A stretch of DNA of 64,000 bases from Prorocentrum cordatum. Taxonomy: Eukaryota > Sar > Dinophyceae > Prorocentrales > Prorocentraceae. The position numbers and the translations under genes are program-made. The stretch spans positions 243,148 to 307,147 of the forward strand of contig CAUYUJ010021148.1 in the NCBI GenBank assembly GCA_963575745.1. Reading direction: 5' to 3'. Below are positions 31,057 to 40,490 of the stretch, piece after piece. Every line of letters begins with the position of its first letter. Position 1 is the first letter of the stretch. The notes beneath the pieces were generated by a model. The model was not told the DNA's origin, made no database searches, and saw nothing but the letters and a program-made list of their open reading frames with translations.

Positions 31057-32239
31057 AGAACCTTGCGGGGGCGTCAAAGAAGGGGGTGATGACTAGGGGG
31101 GGCTATCATGGCGGGGGCCATGATATCTCCCCAGATTTCGTGGCGCCCCCCCTCTTGAACGCCCTCCTCTTGGCCACCCCCGAACCGTCTTCTTAACCAA
31201 CTCCTACAGTCAAGCCGCTGAAGCAAGGACCACGTTCACACTGGCCTCATGAGGGGCCCTGGTTTCCGTGCAGTGCTTCCGATCTCGGCCTGAGCACCTA
31301 TTCGTTGCCGAGGCTCGCAGTGGCGAAAAGAGCTACTTCGTTCCGTCTTCCTGTGGTTCTTGTGGTAGCCGGATGGCTGCATCTGGCTGGCATCATTCGA
31401 TCTCGGTGCCAGTCTTCTGGATGTCCTCGGCGTCTGAGGGCGCGTCCCTGAGATTGTCGAACTGAGGGATGGGGATGAGCTCGAGTCTGGTTACGGGCAG
31501 AGGGTCAGGAGCAGGAGGTACCCCCCCTCTCCTCCTCCTTGTCCCCCCCCCCTCCACGTCCTTGAGTAGCTGCATCCGACCCATGACCTCATTTCCTTTA
31601 TCATTGTGCTTTGGGACACTCGCTTTGTAATATGTGAGCCTATATTGCGTCTGCCCAGTATCGCTCTCGTATGGGTGACTAGCTCCAGTTCCATGTTCCA
31701 TTTCATCTCCCGATCCTCCCTCGTCCCCTCCCCCCTCATCGTCATCCTCCTTCTCTTCCAGCCTTGAATCCTTCGAGCCTGGGCGTCCCCTCTAGAAGCG
31801 AAGTTAGCCTACGGTCATAATACGTTCCATGGTCGCGACGAGGGGTCCCAGCGGGCCCAGTACATAGTTAGGGCCCGTCATGGTAGCCCGGCGACTGTAT
31901 GTGTGATTGGCGACGTGATTTGGCTGCAGGTTTCGTTCCTGGGCGAGCGCCACGTGATCCAGGCAGAGCTACTGATCTGCGAGAAAGCAGCACGCGGTGC
32001 TGCCCCATGCGCGCGTGTCTTTGGCTTGTCCCGGGGCGCGTCAGAACAAGAATACAAGAATTTGGAAGGAACTTCAAACGTGACCACGAGAAGGCCCCTG
32101 ACGACCCAAGAAGGCTCGAGATCGCCCAAAGGCCCTCCGCCGCCCAAGCCCCAAGATAGCTCGAGAACGCCCGGAGATCTCCAGATCCTCCGGATCTTGG
32201 ATAACCCCCCCCCGCTCATTGCATGCCCGCCCAGGGTCA
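31057..32239. other. Unassigned sequence with R17 copy 2
   Basis: 31075-31165 is R17 (compare 19616). A 103-codon minus-strand frame at 31393-31701 and a + frame starting 31903 (IGDVIWLQVSFLGERHVIQ) have fairly protein-like composition. Neither matches a family I know and no spliced leader or clear intron borders support them. Confidence 0.35.
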
Positions 32240-32425
32240 ATGTCGATCCTTCTCGATCCGATCCACTATCGATGTTTGCCGGCTCGATTCGGCTCGATTC
32301 CGATATTGCAGCGAGCCCATGCAGCCTCATGCCTACATGGCGCGGTTGCGAGTCTTGGCGCGTCCGATCCGATTTCGGTTCCGCGCAGATGAAGCCCGAT
32401 CCGACACACTGCCGATCCCATCCTG
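32240..32425. repeat. CTCGATTC/CGATCCGAT word-rich segment
   Basis: CTCGATCCGATCC, ACTATCGATGTTTGCCGGC and CTCGATTCGGCTCGATTCC recall 10080-10290 (ATATCGATGTTGGCGGGC). Possibly a diverged dispersed repeat. Confidence 0.4.
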
Positions 32426-32532
32426 TCTGATCCTCACCCCCCTGCCGTCATTTTTCCACGACGCAGACTGTGTTTGGGTCCACTCCAGCCCCCTTCTCCC
32501 CTTCCCCGCACCCTCTTGAAGTGCAAAAACTA

Positions 32533-32832
32533 CATGAGCATAATTTCTCAGAGGTCTGCACGGGTTTCATGGATCGTCGTTTGGCCCCCCTTGGCGGCGC
32601 CTCCAGCGCCGCCACTGCCGCGATCCGCAGGCCAGAGAGTAGGAGGGGAAAAAGCACACAGACACAGTGAATCGTCGATTCCCTGAAAAATATGAAAAAT
32701 ATGGGAAGTGGAGGGGGACACAAAAATCTAAGAAACATGGAAAATATGAGGGATCCTGGGATTTGTGTGTATTTGTTTCTGTGTCCCTGGGCCCCTTGTG
32801 CGGACCTCCGCGGATGTATGCTGATGCAGTTC
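32533..32832 (+). mobile_element. FB1 foldback element, copy H, interrupted
   Basis: Left arm CTCAGAGGTCTGCACGGG and ATGGATCGTCGTTTGGCCCC, partial core to about 32640. R13 is inserted, and a short right arm (TGCGGACCTCCGCGG) resumes at 32798. Confidence 0.65.
32641..32803. repeat. R13 dispersed repeat, copy 2, nested in FB1 copy H
   Basis: CACACAGACACAGTGAATCG to TTTCTGTGTCCCTGGGCCCC, matching 20695-20872. Nesting shows R13 moved after FB1 copy H was in place. Confidence 0.7.
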
Positions 32833-32848
32833 TGTTTTATTTCGAGGG

Positions 32849-33054
32849 GAAGCGGAGGAGGAGGAGGAGGAGGAGGAGGAGGAGAAGGAGGATGAGGAGG
32901 GGGAGGGGGAGGAGGGGGAGGGGGAGGGGGAGGGGGAAGGAGGCGACAGCGTGGGAGACGGGGGAGGAAAAGTGACAGGAGGAGGAGGAGGAGCTGGCAG
33001 AGGAGGAGGAGGAGCTGGCAGAGGAGGAGGAGGAGTAGGAGGAGGAGGAGGAGG
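32849..33054. repeat. (GGA)n tract, 5' flank of L2
   Basis: GGA/GGGGGA with two copies of GGAGCTGGCAGAGGAGG just before the spliced leader. The same repeat resumes at 39192 after L2. Confidence 0.92.
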
Positions 33055-33076
33055 TCCGTAGCCATTTTGGCTCAAG
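33055..33076 (+). other. Dinoflagellate spliced-leader (DinoSL) sequence, exact
   Basis: T followed by CCGTAGCCATTTTGGCTC and AAG, identical to the published 22-nt consensus (first base U, A or G). It is followed by CCAT rather than a GT donor, so it is not an SL RNA gene. It is a leader copied into the genome from a trans-spliced transcript. Confidence 0.96.
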
Positions 33077-33091
33077 CCATTTTGGCTCAAG
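33077..33091 (+). other. Relict spliced leader (15 nt)
   Basis: CCATTTTGGCTCAAG directly after the full leader. This is what remains when the AG inside an older genomic leader (CCGTAG) is used as the acceptor for new trans-splicing. It records at least one earlier retroposition cycle. Confidence 0.95.
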
Positions 33092-33268
33092 TAACCATTT
33101 TCTCGAGGTGTTTTTTAGAGACCAAGCCTTTCGGGCCCCCCAGTCGGCTGCCCAGCCAGGGGCCCCTTCCATTTCTTTTCCTCTCGGCTGGCCAAGCCAG
33201 CACGAGAGAGCAGCATCAGACACGATACCGCACATCGTGACACACCTTTTGCCTCACCATACTGGGCC

Positions 33269-34462
33269 ATGGGCAAACAGGGGACAAATGGAGCCCCACG
33301 TGACTTTTCTTGGGAGTGCAGTGAGTGCAAAGCCAGTACCAGTCGTAATCTCAATTGGTGCTGGCGCTGTGGTTCCCATTGGACGAAGACGGCTACGGGT
33401 TGGTCGCATCCACACGGAGGCGCAGGCGGCAGCCCCCGAGGGAACGGACTACAACGCGCAGACAAAGGTGATGGCAAACAAAAGGGCAAGAAGGGCAAAG
33501 GCAAAAAAGGAGGACAGGCACAAACAGAAGGTCGTGATGCGCGTGATGTTTCTCCTGGCAGGGATGACTCTAATTCCGTGGCTTCAAATCCCTTCAAACT
33601 TGGTGTATCTGACGAACTCAGCGCCATGGACCTTTCTAGCCCAGACAAGGAGAAGAAGCACAACGTTGGGAACATTGGACATCAGATCCAAGTACTCCAG
33701 CATGCCTATGACACGCTCGCCAAAGGGGATGACGGAGCTGAAGGAGAGGCAGCCAAGGCCCGTCAACGCAAACTCCAAGCACCCCGAGAAGAGCGAGACA
33801 ATGCAAAGCCCGCCAGCCACTGACTCCTCGTGGCCAGCGGAAACATGTCCAAGTTCGAGAAACAGGTCGAGAGCCACACCAAGACGGTGGGCATGCTTGA
33901 AGTCAAAGTCCAGAATGCAGCAGCACACCTACGTGAGCAAGAACGGGAGCTGGAGATCGCGAAGCAGAGCCTGGCAAAGGCCAAGCGGAAGCTTCAGGAG
34001 GTCAACACGGATATGGTTGTACACAAAGCGGTTGTGGCGGCCGCGAGTGAATCGGGAAGTCGGCCTTCCTCTCCCAAGCCCTCGCCCAAGCAGATCTTCG
34101 CGCTCACTCCCGACGAACTGCAAGCTGTCCTCGCCACGCGGGCGGCATATATTTCTGGTTATGACGAGAGCCAAATTAACAATGCCATGCAGTTATTGGG
34201 ACCACTTTTCGGTCCACTTCCATCAGACGCAGCAGATGTACCCGTCCCAGCAGAGCCACCAGCAGCTGATGCTCAAGGTGCAGACGCAGGACAGGGTGAT
34301 GCCAGAGGTAGTGCAGGAGATCGAGCTGGCCGTGCCCGCTCTGAGGCATCCTGCAGCCCCCACAGGAAGCCCCTTGCTAAGGCCCAGGCTACGAAGCCAG
34401 GCCCCAAGGGTGATGCGTCCAGGGGAGATGGCAGCCGTTTGCCTGCCAAGAAGGATGGGTAG
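33269..34462 (+). pseudogene. L2 ORF1: RanBP2-type zinc finger and coiled-coil protein
   Basis: One frame (397 sense codons) interrupted only by TGA at 33821-33823. Residues 15-34 read WECSECKASTSRNLNWCWRC, an exact W-x-C-x2-C-x10-C-x2-C RanBP2-type zinc finger, a fold known to bind single-stranded RNA or ubiquitin. A Gly/Lys-rich basic stretch (KGKKGKGKKGG) follows, then an acidic/Ser region. After the stop comes a heptad-rich coiled coil near 33850-34020 (KVQNAAAHLREQEREL), and an Ala/Pro-rich tail rich in Lys/Arg. LINE ORF1 proteins are RNA-binding chaperones that often combine coiled coil and zinc motifs, so this is the likely role. The start ATG at 33269 is the first in frame after the leader. 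It ends 35 nt inside ORF2. Confidence 0.75.
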
Positions 34463-35399
34463 CCCATCCACCAGTTGGGCCCACCATGAGACTCCCCCCA
34501 CCTGTCGGCCTCCCGACCCTCCTCACCCAGTCTCAGGTGGCCCCGCTTTTCACATTTGCACTGTCAATTCCTCAGGCTGGACCAGGGCCCTGGACCACCT
34601 GAAACAGTCTCACGCCCATATTGTCGTAGTCCAGGAGCATGAGCTCAGCCAGGACAAGATAGGCGCTGCCAGCATCACCGCGTTGAAGTTCGGTTGGGGG
34701 AGTTGCTGGGCCCCCGCCCTGACTACCGCCAAGGGGCACCAGTCGGGAGGCGCTGCCATTCTGCACGGAAGTTACTTTGATTTGCGGCAAGAAACGGGAC
34801 GAGGGATCGTGGCCCCAGGGAGGATCCTCCACGCGTTTTGCCGCATTCAGAGCTTGGGCGTCTTCTCGATTTTCGCCAACTACTGGATCTCAGGAGCTGG
34901 CTTGTGGAAGCGTAATCTTGATTTCTGTCAACGGCTGGGAGAGCATGTTCTTACCCGAGGGCTACCGTTCGTGGCCGGTGGAGATTGCAACATGACGCCT
35001 GGCGAGATTAGCATTGGTTGCGAGCCAGGGCGCTTTGGAGGAGAGGCAATCTTCGACCCGAGCGCCCACGCCTGTTCTATTGAAGACTCGCACCGTACTA
35101 TTGATTTCTTCATACTCAGCAAGATACTTGTCAAAGCTTTTCTCGCCATCAAGGCTGATCTTTTTGGTGATGTTTTCCCGCGCAAGCCAGTGGATTTGCA
35201 TTTAACGGTGGAGGCATATTTTTTACAGGTGGAACGTCTTGAGGCGCGCCAGAAGCTTCCAGTCCAGCTCCCAGTTGGACCAGTGCTACCCCCACCTTCC
35301 TATCAGGACCTCCAAGATAAAATTGCTGCTGCTGCGCCCTTCTCCAAAGGGAACAGGCACCGTGCCCCCGCCCGCTTGGAGAAAGCTGAGCTCGAATGA
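34428..35399 (+). pseudogene. L2 ORF2, EEP (AP-endonuclease-like) domain
   Basis: From the ATG at 34428, which overlaps the end of ORF1. After a Pro-rich lead come the EEP motifs: TVNSSGWTRALDHLKQ, HIVVVQEHELSQD (the xxxQE box with the metal-binding Glu), ARG-like strands, FVAGGDCNMTP at 34978-34998 (GDxN box), SHRTIDFFILSK near 35087-35120 (SxIDY-type box) and PVDLHLTVEA. This domain nicks the target in LINE integration. The frame meets a TGA at 35397, but similar sequence (LNQVYSEWCSQAWAELKQAF) continues in frame to a C-run at about 35468. The same frame is open upstream through all of ORF1 (from 33108), which I treat as a shadow. Confidence 0.8.
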
Positions 35400-36923
35400 A
35401 CCCTCAACCAGGTGTACTCGGAGTGGTGCTCCCAGGCCTGGGCAGAGCTCAAGCAGGCTTTTCATGACCCCCCCCCCCCCCACGTCGGGCAGAGGGGGGC
35501 CTTCCCTACGAAGTTAGCCAGGTCGGCCTTATGACCCTTTTGATCACCAAGGACAGCCCCCGGAGATCCGAGGCCCGTTGCGTCGGATGGCTGGGGCGAA
35601 CATTAACCGAGCTTCGGCCCCTCCTTGCGAGTGCTGAGAGAAGGCGCACGTTGGGCACGCACCTCCCTCCTCATTCGGCACACCAGAGGAATTCGCAAGA
35701 AAGGAAGCCCTTTCTCCATATTTTGGCATCAGGGCAGAGAGTTTGCGCACATCATTTGTACGAATGCCCTTGGCCCGATCTGGGGCGCCCACTGTCGGAG
35801 CTGGGAACCCATTGCCTCGCCAAATAACGCACGCAGCTGAGGAAGGATTGGATTAAGCGGTGTGAAGAAGCTCTTGCTGGAGGTGCCTCTTCGGGCCCAC
35901 CAGTTTACCAAGCTCGCCAGTGAGTTTAAAGAAGATCTTGTTAAAGATCATGAGGGCAACCCCACCGCCTCCTTTTCCAACCGTTTCAGCCACCAGATGA
36001 GCATCTGGAAAGAGGCGCGGGAAGCGAGCCAGACTAGCCCTTCGATCATAGACGAGGAAGAAGATTTGGACATTCCCCCAGGGCCCGATGTTGAAGAGAT
36101 AAGGGGCCTGTCGAGGAGTTTCAAAACGGCGACCATCGCCATTGGCGGATTTCACCCCCGCCATGTTGCCCTCATTGGGGACGAAGGACTCAGGGTCCTG
36201 TCGGGGATGTTTACCTGTATGAACATCCCCGGCAAGAGTCCTGAGGGACTCCGACAGCTCATCGTTGCTCTCTACAGGAAGCCACATGAAGGCAGACGGC
36301 CCATAGGATTCTACCAGTCCACCACCAGATTTTACTCCAAGGGCCTGGCCAACGACTGCAGGAGATGGGAGTCTCGCTGCGCGGCCAGCCCAGTCTTCAA
36401 TATGGCGCCGCACAGGTCGACCACGGACGCAGTTTGGCGCCAGGCTGTTCGAAATGACCTCCGTCACAATGAAGGCAAAGTTGTTTTGGCCTTGCTTGCG
36501 GACCTCAAACAGTGCCATGAACATATGAGGCACAATTTGCTCTGGAGTGAATCTAAGGACTGTTGTTTTCCCCTTCACGTTGTTCGTTTTACTATCAACA
36601 GCTATCGCTGGCCTCGTCGCTCACTGATGGACTCGGCTCTGAGTGAGGAGATAGAACCCACGCGCGGCATCGCGGCAGGCTCCTCCACGGCCACGTATGA
36701 AATCAAAGCCGACATGCCCCCCTCGACCCGAGACATCAAGTTAGGAGAAGACGAGGACCTCACCATTCACATTGATGATATCTCCACGTCGGTGGCCATG
36801 CCGACGGCCACGAGCTGTTTGAATTCGTTGGCCACCCTGGTGGGCCTAGTCTTCGACCAGCTCACCAACAGGTTGGAGCTGCCGGTTGCTTTAAAGAATG
36901 CAGTTCGCGACGAACTCCAGTGA
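35400..36923 (+). pseudogene. L2 ORF2, linker and reverse transcriptase
   Basis: The linker is scattered over frames: a C-homopolymer near 35468-35480 shifts the frame, TLTELRPLLASAERR lies in frame 2, TAA at 35825, and RKDWIKRCEEALAGGA at about 35843 precedes the RT frame. The RT frame from 35862 is open to 36923. GGFHPRHVALIGDEGLRVL and KPHEGRRPIGFYQSTTRF are the fingers motifs. LLADLKQCHEHMRHNLLW has the first catalytic Asp (codon 36501). GIAAGSSTATYEIKAD is the AGxxxA box. LTIHIDDISTS carries HIDD at 36768-36779, so all three catalytic Asp are kept. RLELPVALK starts the GLxLxxxK box before a frameshift at about 36890. Confidence 0.85.
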
Positions 36924-37706
36924 AGTGGCCAAGCTGGCGCCCGCCGCGCTAGGAGCTTACGGTCATACTGTTGCTGGGCATGTTGCCAATGTAGGAGTTG
37001 ATTTTTCCGCGGGGGAATCCAGGTGCTCCAAGGGTGCCCGATCCAGAAAAAAGTCGCGGTGGAACAAAGGCCTACGTAGGCTGATCCTGGTGCAGAAACT
37101 CAGAGGGGCCACGGTCAAGAAAGGTAAGATTCTTGTCTGCGGAATCAAGCCCAGCCTCACCTACGGGGAGGAGGTCCAAGGGCACTCCCCCGCTGAGCTC
37201 AGAGCCCTGCGCCTCCAGACGGCCAAAAGTGTCGGACTCTGGGGAGAGGGGCTAATCTTGATTTGTGCTGGAGCTTGGTCCCCAGCAGAGATCCGATGTC
37301 TCACGCTGGAGCCTCGCTCCGCAGGTATTGTGCCGAGTGGTGGTCTGCCACGGACCCGCTGCTCTGTGCTAAAGATAACCTCATGGCGCGAGATCTCAGG
37401 GAAGCCTTCAACCTGGCCAAGGAACGATTTGACGCCCACCCCCCTCCAAAACGATGGCATCAAGTCACCCAGCGCCCCCTTTCGGACATGCTTTTATTGG
37501 TGCACGCAGGCTGGTTGGGAGCTTGTGGACCCCGCCTGCGTTCGCACGCCAGGTGGAACCGTCTGCAACGTTACCCTTGCCCCGCCAGCCCAGATTTTTG
37601 ACCTCTTAGGCAGGGGCCTACAGAGGCAAGCTCTCCACGGGACCGTCTGCACCAAGCCGCAGGACGTGGGCTCCGACCGCGCTGCGCAGATTCGCGAGCG
37701 CGGGCT
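36898..37706 (+). pseudogene. L2 ORF2, post-RT connector
   Basis: Frame 1 resumes the RT thumb: QFATNSSEVAKLAPAALG, then NVGVDFSAG (LGxDF-type) and a basic run (KGARSRKKSRWNKGLRRL), then GIKPSLTYGEEV (the GxxPxxxYG motif common after LINE RT). Near 37240 it shifts to frame 3 (LRRYCAEWWSATDPLL, RWHQVTQRPLSDML), and near 37480 back to frame 1 (TLAPPAQIFDLLGRGLQRQ). All pieces align in order with a single LINE polyprotein, with three or more indels. Confidence 0.7.
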
Positions 37707-38626
37707 ATGGGCCCACCCTGTCTCGCGAGCCTGGAGCTCATCAAAGCACACGCCTGCTGCAAAGCAGATCCTTCGTCAAATGTTCACAGGATGCGATGCC
37801 AGGTTTCCCCGAAATGCCAACATTGCGGAGCCCCCGGCACTCCATTCCATCGAGTCTGGAGCTGCCCTTTCGGGGGTTCTCTGCGCCAAGACTTGGGCGC
37901 GGAGCTCGTTGAAGCTGCGTTGGAGGCTGGCCCCGCGGACCCGCTTTTCAACTGCCCGTGGTTCCCCGCGCCCATTATCGAGAACCCCCCCCCCCCCCGA
38001 CACCGAGGTCGTTGAGCACCTGGAACGAGGGGGCCCCATCGACCAGTTTGTTTGGGACACCCCAGGGGTGGAAGTGTCTATTGATGGGTCCGTGGTTCAT
38101 CCCACCACCACCCTCCTCAGCAGAGGAGGTTGGTGCGCTGTCGAAGTCACCCCACATGGGGGCCTCCGCAGGGCCGTCCGAGGCGCCCTCCCCTCCTACG
38201 CCCCCACGTAACGCCAACGCGTCAGAGCGCCATGGTCTGCTCCATGGGACGGCGCATTTCCATATCGACCATGATGCTGAGCCAGCCCGTGTCATTCAAG
38301 ATTGCGCAGCTGTTGTGCATGGCGCAGATACCCCTCTCCGCTCGAGAGACGGCAGAAAGCAGCTGGCTGGACACTCGCGCCATGTGTATATGAACACTGG
38401 GATGCGAGGCTGGACTATACCCAAGATTCGTGCTCACCAGTCCCTTCTGCGTGGTGACAGGGGGGTGGAAGAGCAAACGAGGGTCCTGGGCAACCACTGG
38501 GCCGACGTTCTCGCCAAAGAGATTGCCACCAATCAGTTGAACCCTCAAGATGTGGAGCGTGTCGAGGCAGGTTATAAGCTGAGGCTTGACGCGTACCAGG
38601 CTTTCGTTTTAATGCTCGAGCCCTAA
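37707..38626 (+). pseudogene. L2 ORF2, zinc knuckle and RNase H
   Basis: CQHCGAPGTPFHRVWSCP (Cx2Cx7Hx4C) near 37808-37870 is a zinc knuckle of the kind placed between RT and RNase H. Frame 1 gives VEVSIDGSVVHPTTT at 38068-38112 (the DGS strand). Frame 2 continues HIDHDAEPARVIQDCAAVV and RGVEEQTRVLGNHWADVLAK at 38461-38520, the GNxxADxxAK signature. RNase H would remove the RNA strand during second-strand synthesis. A TAA ends the frame at 38624-38626 but recognisable sequence continues. The same order in L1 supports a common lineage. Confidence 0.78.
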
Positions 38627-39094
38627 GGTAAGTCTAGGGATGTGTTCGGAGACCTCCAGAAGATCCCCAGGGCTCCAAAAGTTTCCACGAGAGGGCCCAC
38701 CCGTCATCGTTTCAAGTGGACCCTCAACAGATGGCAGCGTGTTGACTGTGGGAGGGCGACAGCCAACCCGCTCTCGCACCGCCGCGGATCCTGCACCCCG
38801 CTGCCATATTCCTTGCAAGCTGTCCTCAACCAAGCAGCCCCGCTGGAGCCCGCCCACGACTTGTGGGCAGGACGCCTGGAGGCCGCTGGCACGGCAGTCC
38901 TGTTCTGCAATCGTTGTGGGTCGTACTCCAATGGTCGCGCGAACCATCTGTTGTGTCCGTGTACGACCCACAAGATTGCCAAGCTCAGAATGCTTCGCAG
39001 TTGCAAGCTTCCATATCCTAAAGGGGTTCGGTTCTCGAAGCCGTGGCGTGTCCCGACAGGGCTGTTAGCCCTGCGCCCGCCTTTCGGGCTCTGA
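38627..39094 (+). pseudogene. L2 ORF2, C-terminal Cys motif domain
   Basis: Same frame as RNase H after the TAA. THRHRFKWTLNRWQRVDCGR-like sequence, then LEAAGTAVLFCNRCGSYS near 38878-38930 and HLLCPC. Cx2C followed by a C-x-C pattern suggests a terminal metal-binding motif. Ends at the TGA at 39092-39094. Function unknown. Confidence 0.6.
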
Positions 39095-39191
39095 GCCGTT
39101 CGCCCTGACACAATTCCTTTTCACCCCTTTTGGGATTGCGGAATTCGTTCTTTGAATGGATTGCCGTTTCACCTGCCTTGTATGTATGTAG

Positions 39192-39545
39192 GAGGAGGAG
39201 GAGGAAGAGGAGGAGGAGGAGGAGGAGGAGGAGGAGGGGAGGAGGAAGGGGAGGGGGAGGGGGGGGGGGAGGAGAGGGAGGTGGGGGGGGAGAAGGATGA
39301 GAAGGAGGGGAGGATGGCAGGAGGATTTGGAGGAAAAGGGCGAGGAGGGAGGAGCACAGGGGAGGAGGAGGAGGAGGAGGAGGAGGAGGAGAAAACGGAG
39401 GAGGAGAAAATGGAGGAGGAGAAAATGGAGGAGGAGGAGGAGGAGGAGGAGGAGGAGGACAAGGAGGTCGAGGAGGAGTTGGTTGGAGGAGTTTGGAGGA
39501 GGAGGAGGATGAGCAGGTGGAGGAGTAGGAGGGGGAGGAGGAGGG
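39192..39545. repeat. (GGA)n tract, 3' flank of L2
   Basis: GGA/GGGA with GAGGAGAAAATGGAGGAGGA repeats. Taken with 32849-33054 it appears to be one microsatellite split by L2. Confidence 0.92.
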
Positions 39546-39759
39546 GGAGGATGAGAAGGGCGAAGATCAGGCCTCTCGAGGAGTCCTCCCTCCCCCGCCG
39601 CCTGTGCGCGCAGGATCGGGTCCCTCCGGCGCGCCACCCCAGGAGCCCCCACCGCCCGCAGGGGTGCGGCCAGAGAGCCGCGGGTGCCCGCTCTCGGCAG
39701 GGGTGGGGCGCCTTCCGTGCTGCGTGTGCACCCACCCCAAATTCCCCCTGGACTTATGA

Positions 39760-39930
39760 GAAAATCGCGACGGGAGGGTTTTTGTATTTTTGGGCCTCCA
39801 GGGGCCCTCACTGGGCCACGGGGCCGTCCAACAATTGCGCAGGAGGGAGAGCCGGTCCAAGGGAAGGGGTTCAGACCTCTGGGGGTCGACGTTGAGGAAC
39901 AGTCACGACGTCGGGGGTCTGGGACCAGAG
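39760..39930. mobile_element. FB4 element, copy at 39.8 kb
   Basis: AAAATCGCGACGGGAGGG, GGCCTCCAGGGGCCCTCACT, GGGAAGGGGTTCAGACCTC, GGGGGTCGACGTTGAGGAAC and GTCACGACGTCGGGGG. The GCGACGG and CACGACGTC ends are inverted, which suggests a foldback of about 170 bp. Confidence 0.65.
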
Positions 39931-39942
39931 AATATTCGGATT

Positions 39943-40120
39943 GAAGTTCCCTCGAGGTCCGTTCTGCCTGAGCAGGCTTCCCTCTGTTCTGAACAGCCTT
40001 CCCTCGAGAAGGTTCTGATCAGGCTCCCTCGAGCTGCTCTTCTGCCTGATCAGCCTCCCCGGATCGAGCTGCCTCGAGAATGTGCTGATCAATTTTCCCT
40101 CTGTGCTGCCTGTGCGCCCA
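39943..40120. repeat. CCCTCGAG/CTGATCAGG degenerate tandem
   Basis: CTTCCCTCGAGAAGG, TTCTGATCAGGCTCCCTCG, TGCCTGATCAGCCTCCC and GCTGCCTCGAGAATG repeat with a spacing of about 35-40 bp and alternate orientation. Confidence 0.6.
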
Positions 40121-40131
40121 TCAGAGAAATC

Positions 40132-40293
40132 AGCATAAGCATCACATGTCGCATCTACGCCTGGAGATCTTGGATCTGCGCTGGGCCTTTGCGCGCTCTG
40201 CGCGCCAGGGGCGGCGCTAGAGGCGCCGCTAGGGGAGCCCAACGCCGACACACGAAATTCACGCGGAGCTCCGAAAGACTTGGTTTCTTTCTC
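40132..40293 (-). mobile_element. FB1 foldback element, copy I
   Basis: GCGCGCCAGGGGCGGCGCTA core in the orientation of copies A and E. The arms ATCTTGGATCTGCGCTGGGC and GCCCAACGCCGACACACGAA are more diverged. The left tail CAGCATAAGC matches the tail of copy J. Confidence 0.72.
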
Positions 40294-40299
40294 TATTTC

Positions 40300-40490
40300 C
40301 AGACCCCCGTCTCGCGTCGTGAAGAAATCGCGACGGAAGGTTTGGGTTATTTCGGCCCTTGGGTGCCTCGCTGGGCCCCAGAAACTGTCGAACCATGAAT
40401 CACGATGACACGCCGGTCTCGGGGGGAAAGGGGTCGAGACCCCGGGGGTCCGCATTAGCGAAGGAATAACGAAATTGGGGGTCGGGGCTA
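40300..40490. mobile_element. FB4 element, diverged copy
   Basis: GTCGTGAAGAAATCGCGACGG, CCTTGGGTGCCTCGCTGGGC, GGGGAAAGGGGTCGAGACCC and AATAACGAAATTGGGGGTCG. Blocks are in FB4 order but loosely conserved. Confidence 0.5.

Larger units (their letters stand above)
33055..39191 (+). mobile_element. Near full-length non-LTR (LINE-type) retrotransposon L2 with spliced-leader 5' end
   Basis: About 6.1 kb between two (GGA)n blocks. Order: DinoSL, relict DinoSL, about 180-nt leader, ORF1 (33269-34462), ORF2 overlapping it by 35 nt (34428 to about 39094), about 100-nt 3' region ending TTGTATGTATGTA. ORF2 holds EEP endonuclease, RT, zinc knuckle, RNase H and a terminal Cys motif. Frameshifts and stops in both ORFs make this copy inactive. 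The leader at the very 5' edge means the reverse-transcribed template was a trans-spliced, probably full-length mRNA. Absence of LTRs, integrase or protease and presence of EEP plus RT place it among APE-type LINEs. The 3' boundary is inferred from where GGA resumes. Confidence 0.85.

Noticed and set aside
33055-33091. Spliced-leader RNA gene
   Set aside because: An SL RNA gene needs a GT donor right after CAAG and an intron with an Sm site. Here CCAT, then TAACC, follow, and a second leader copy is present, which fits retroposed mRNA.
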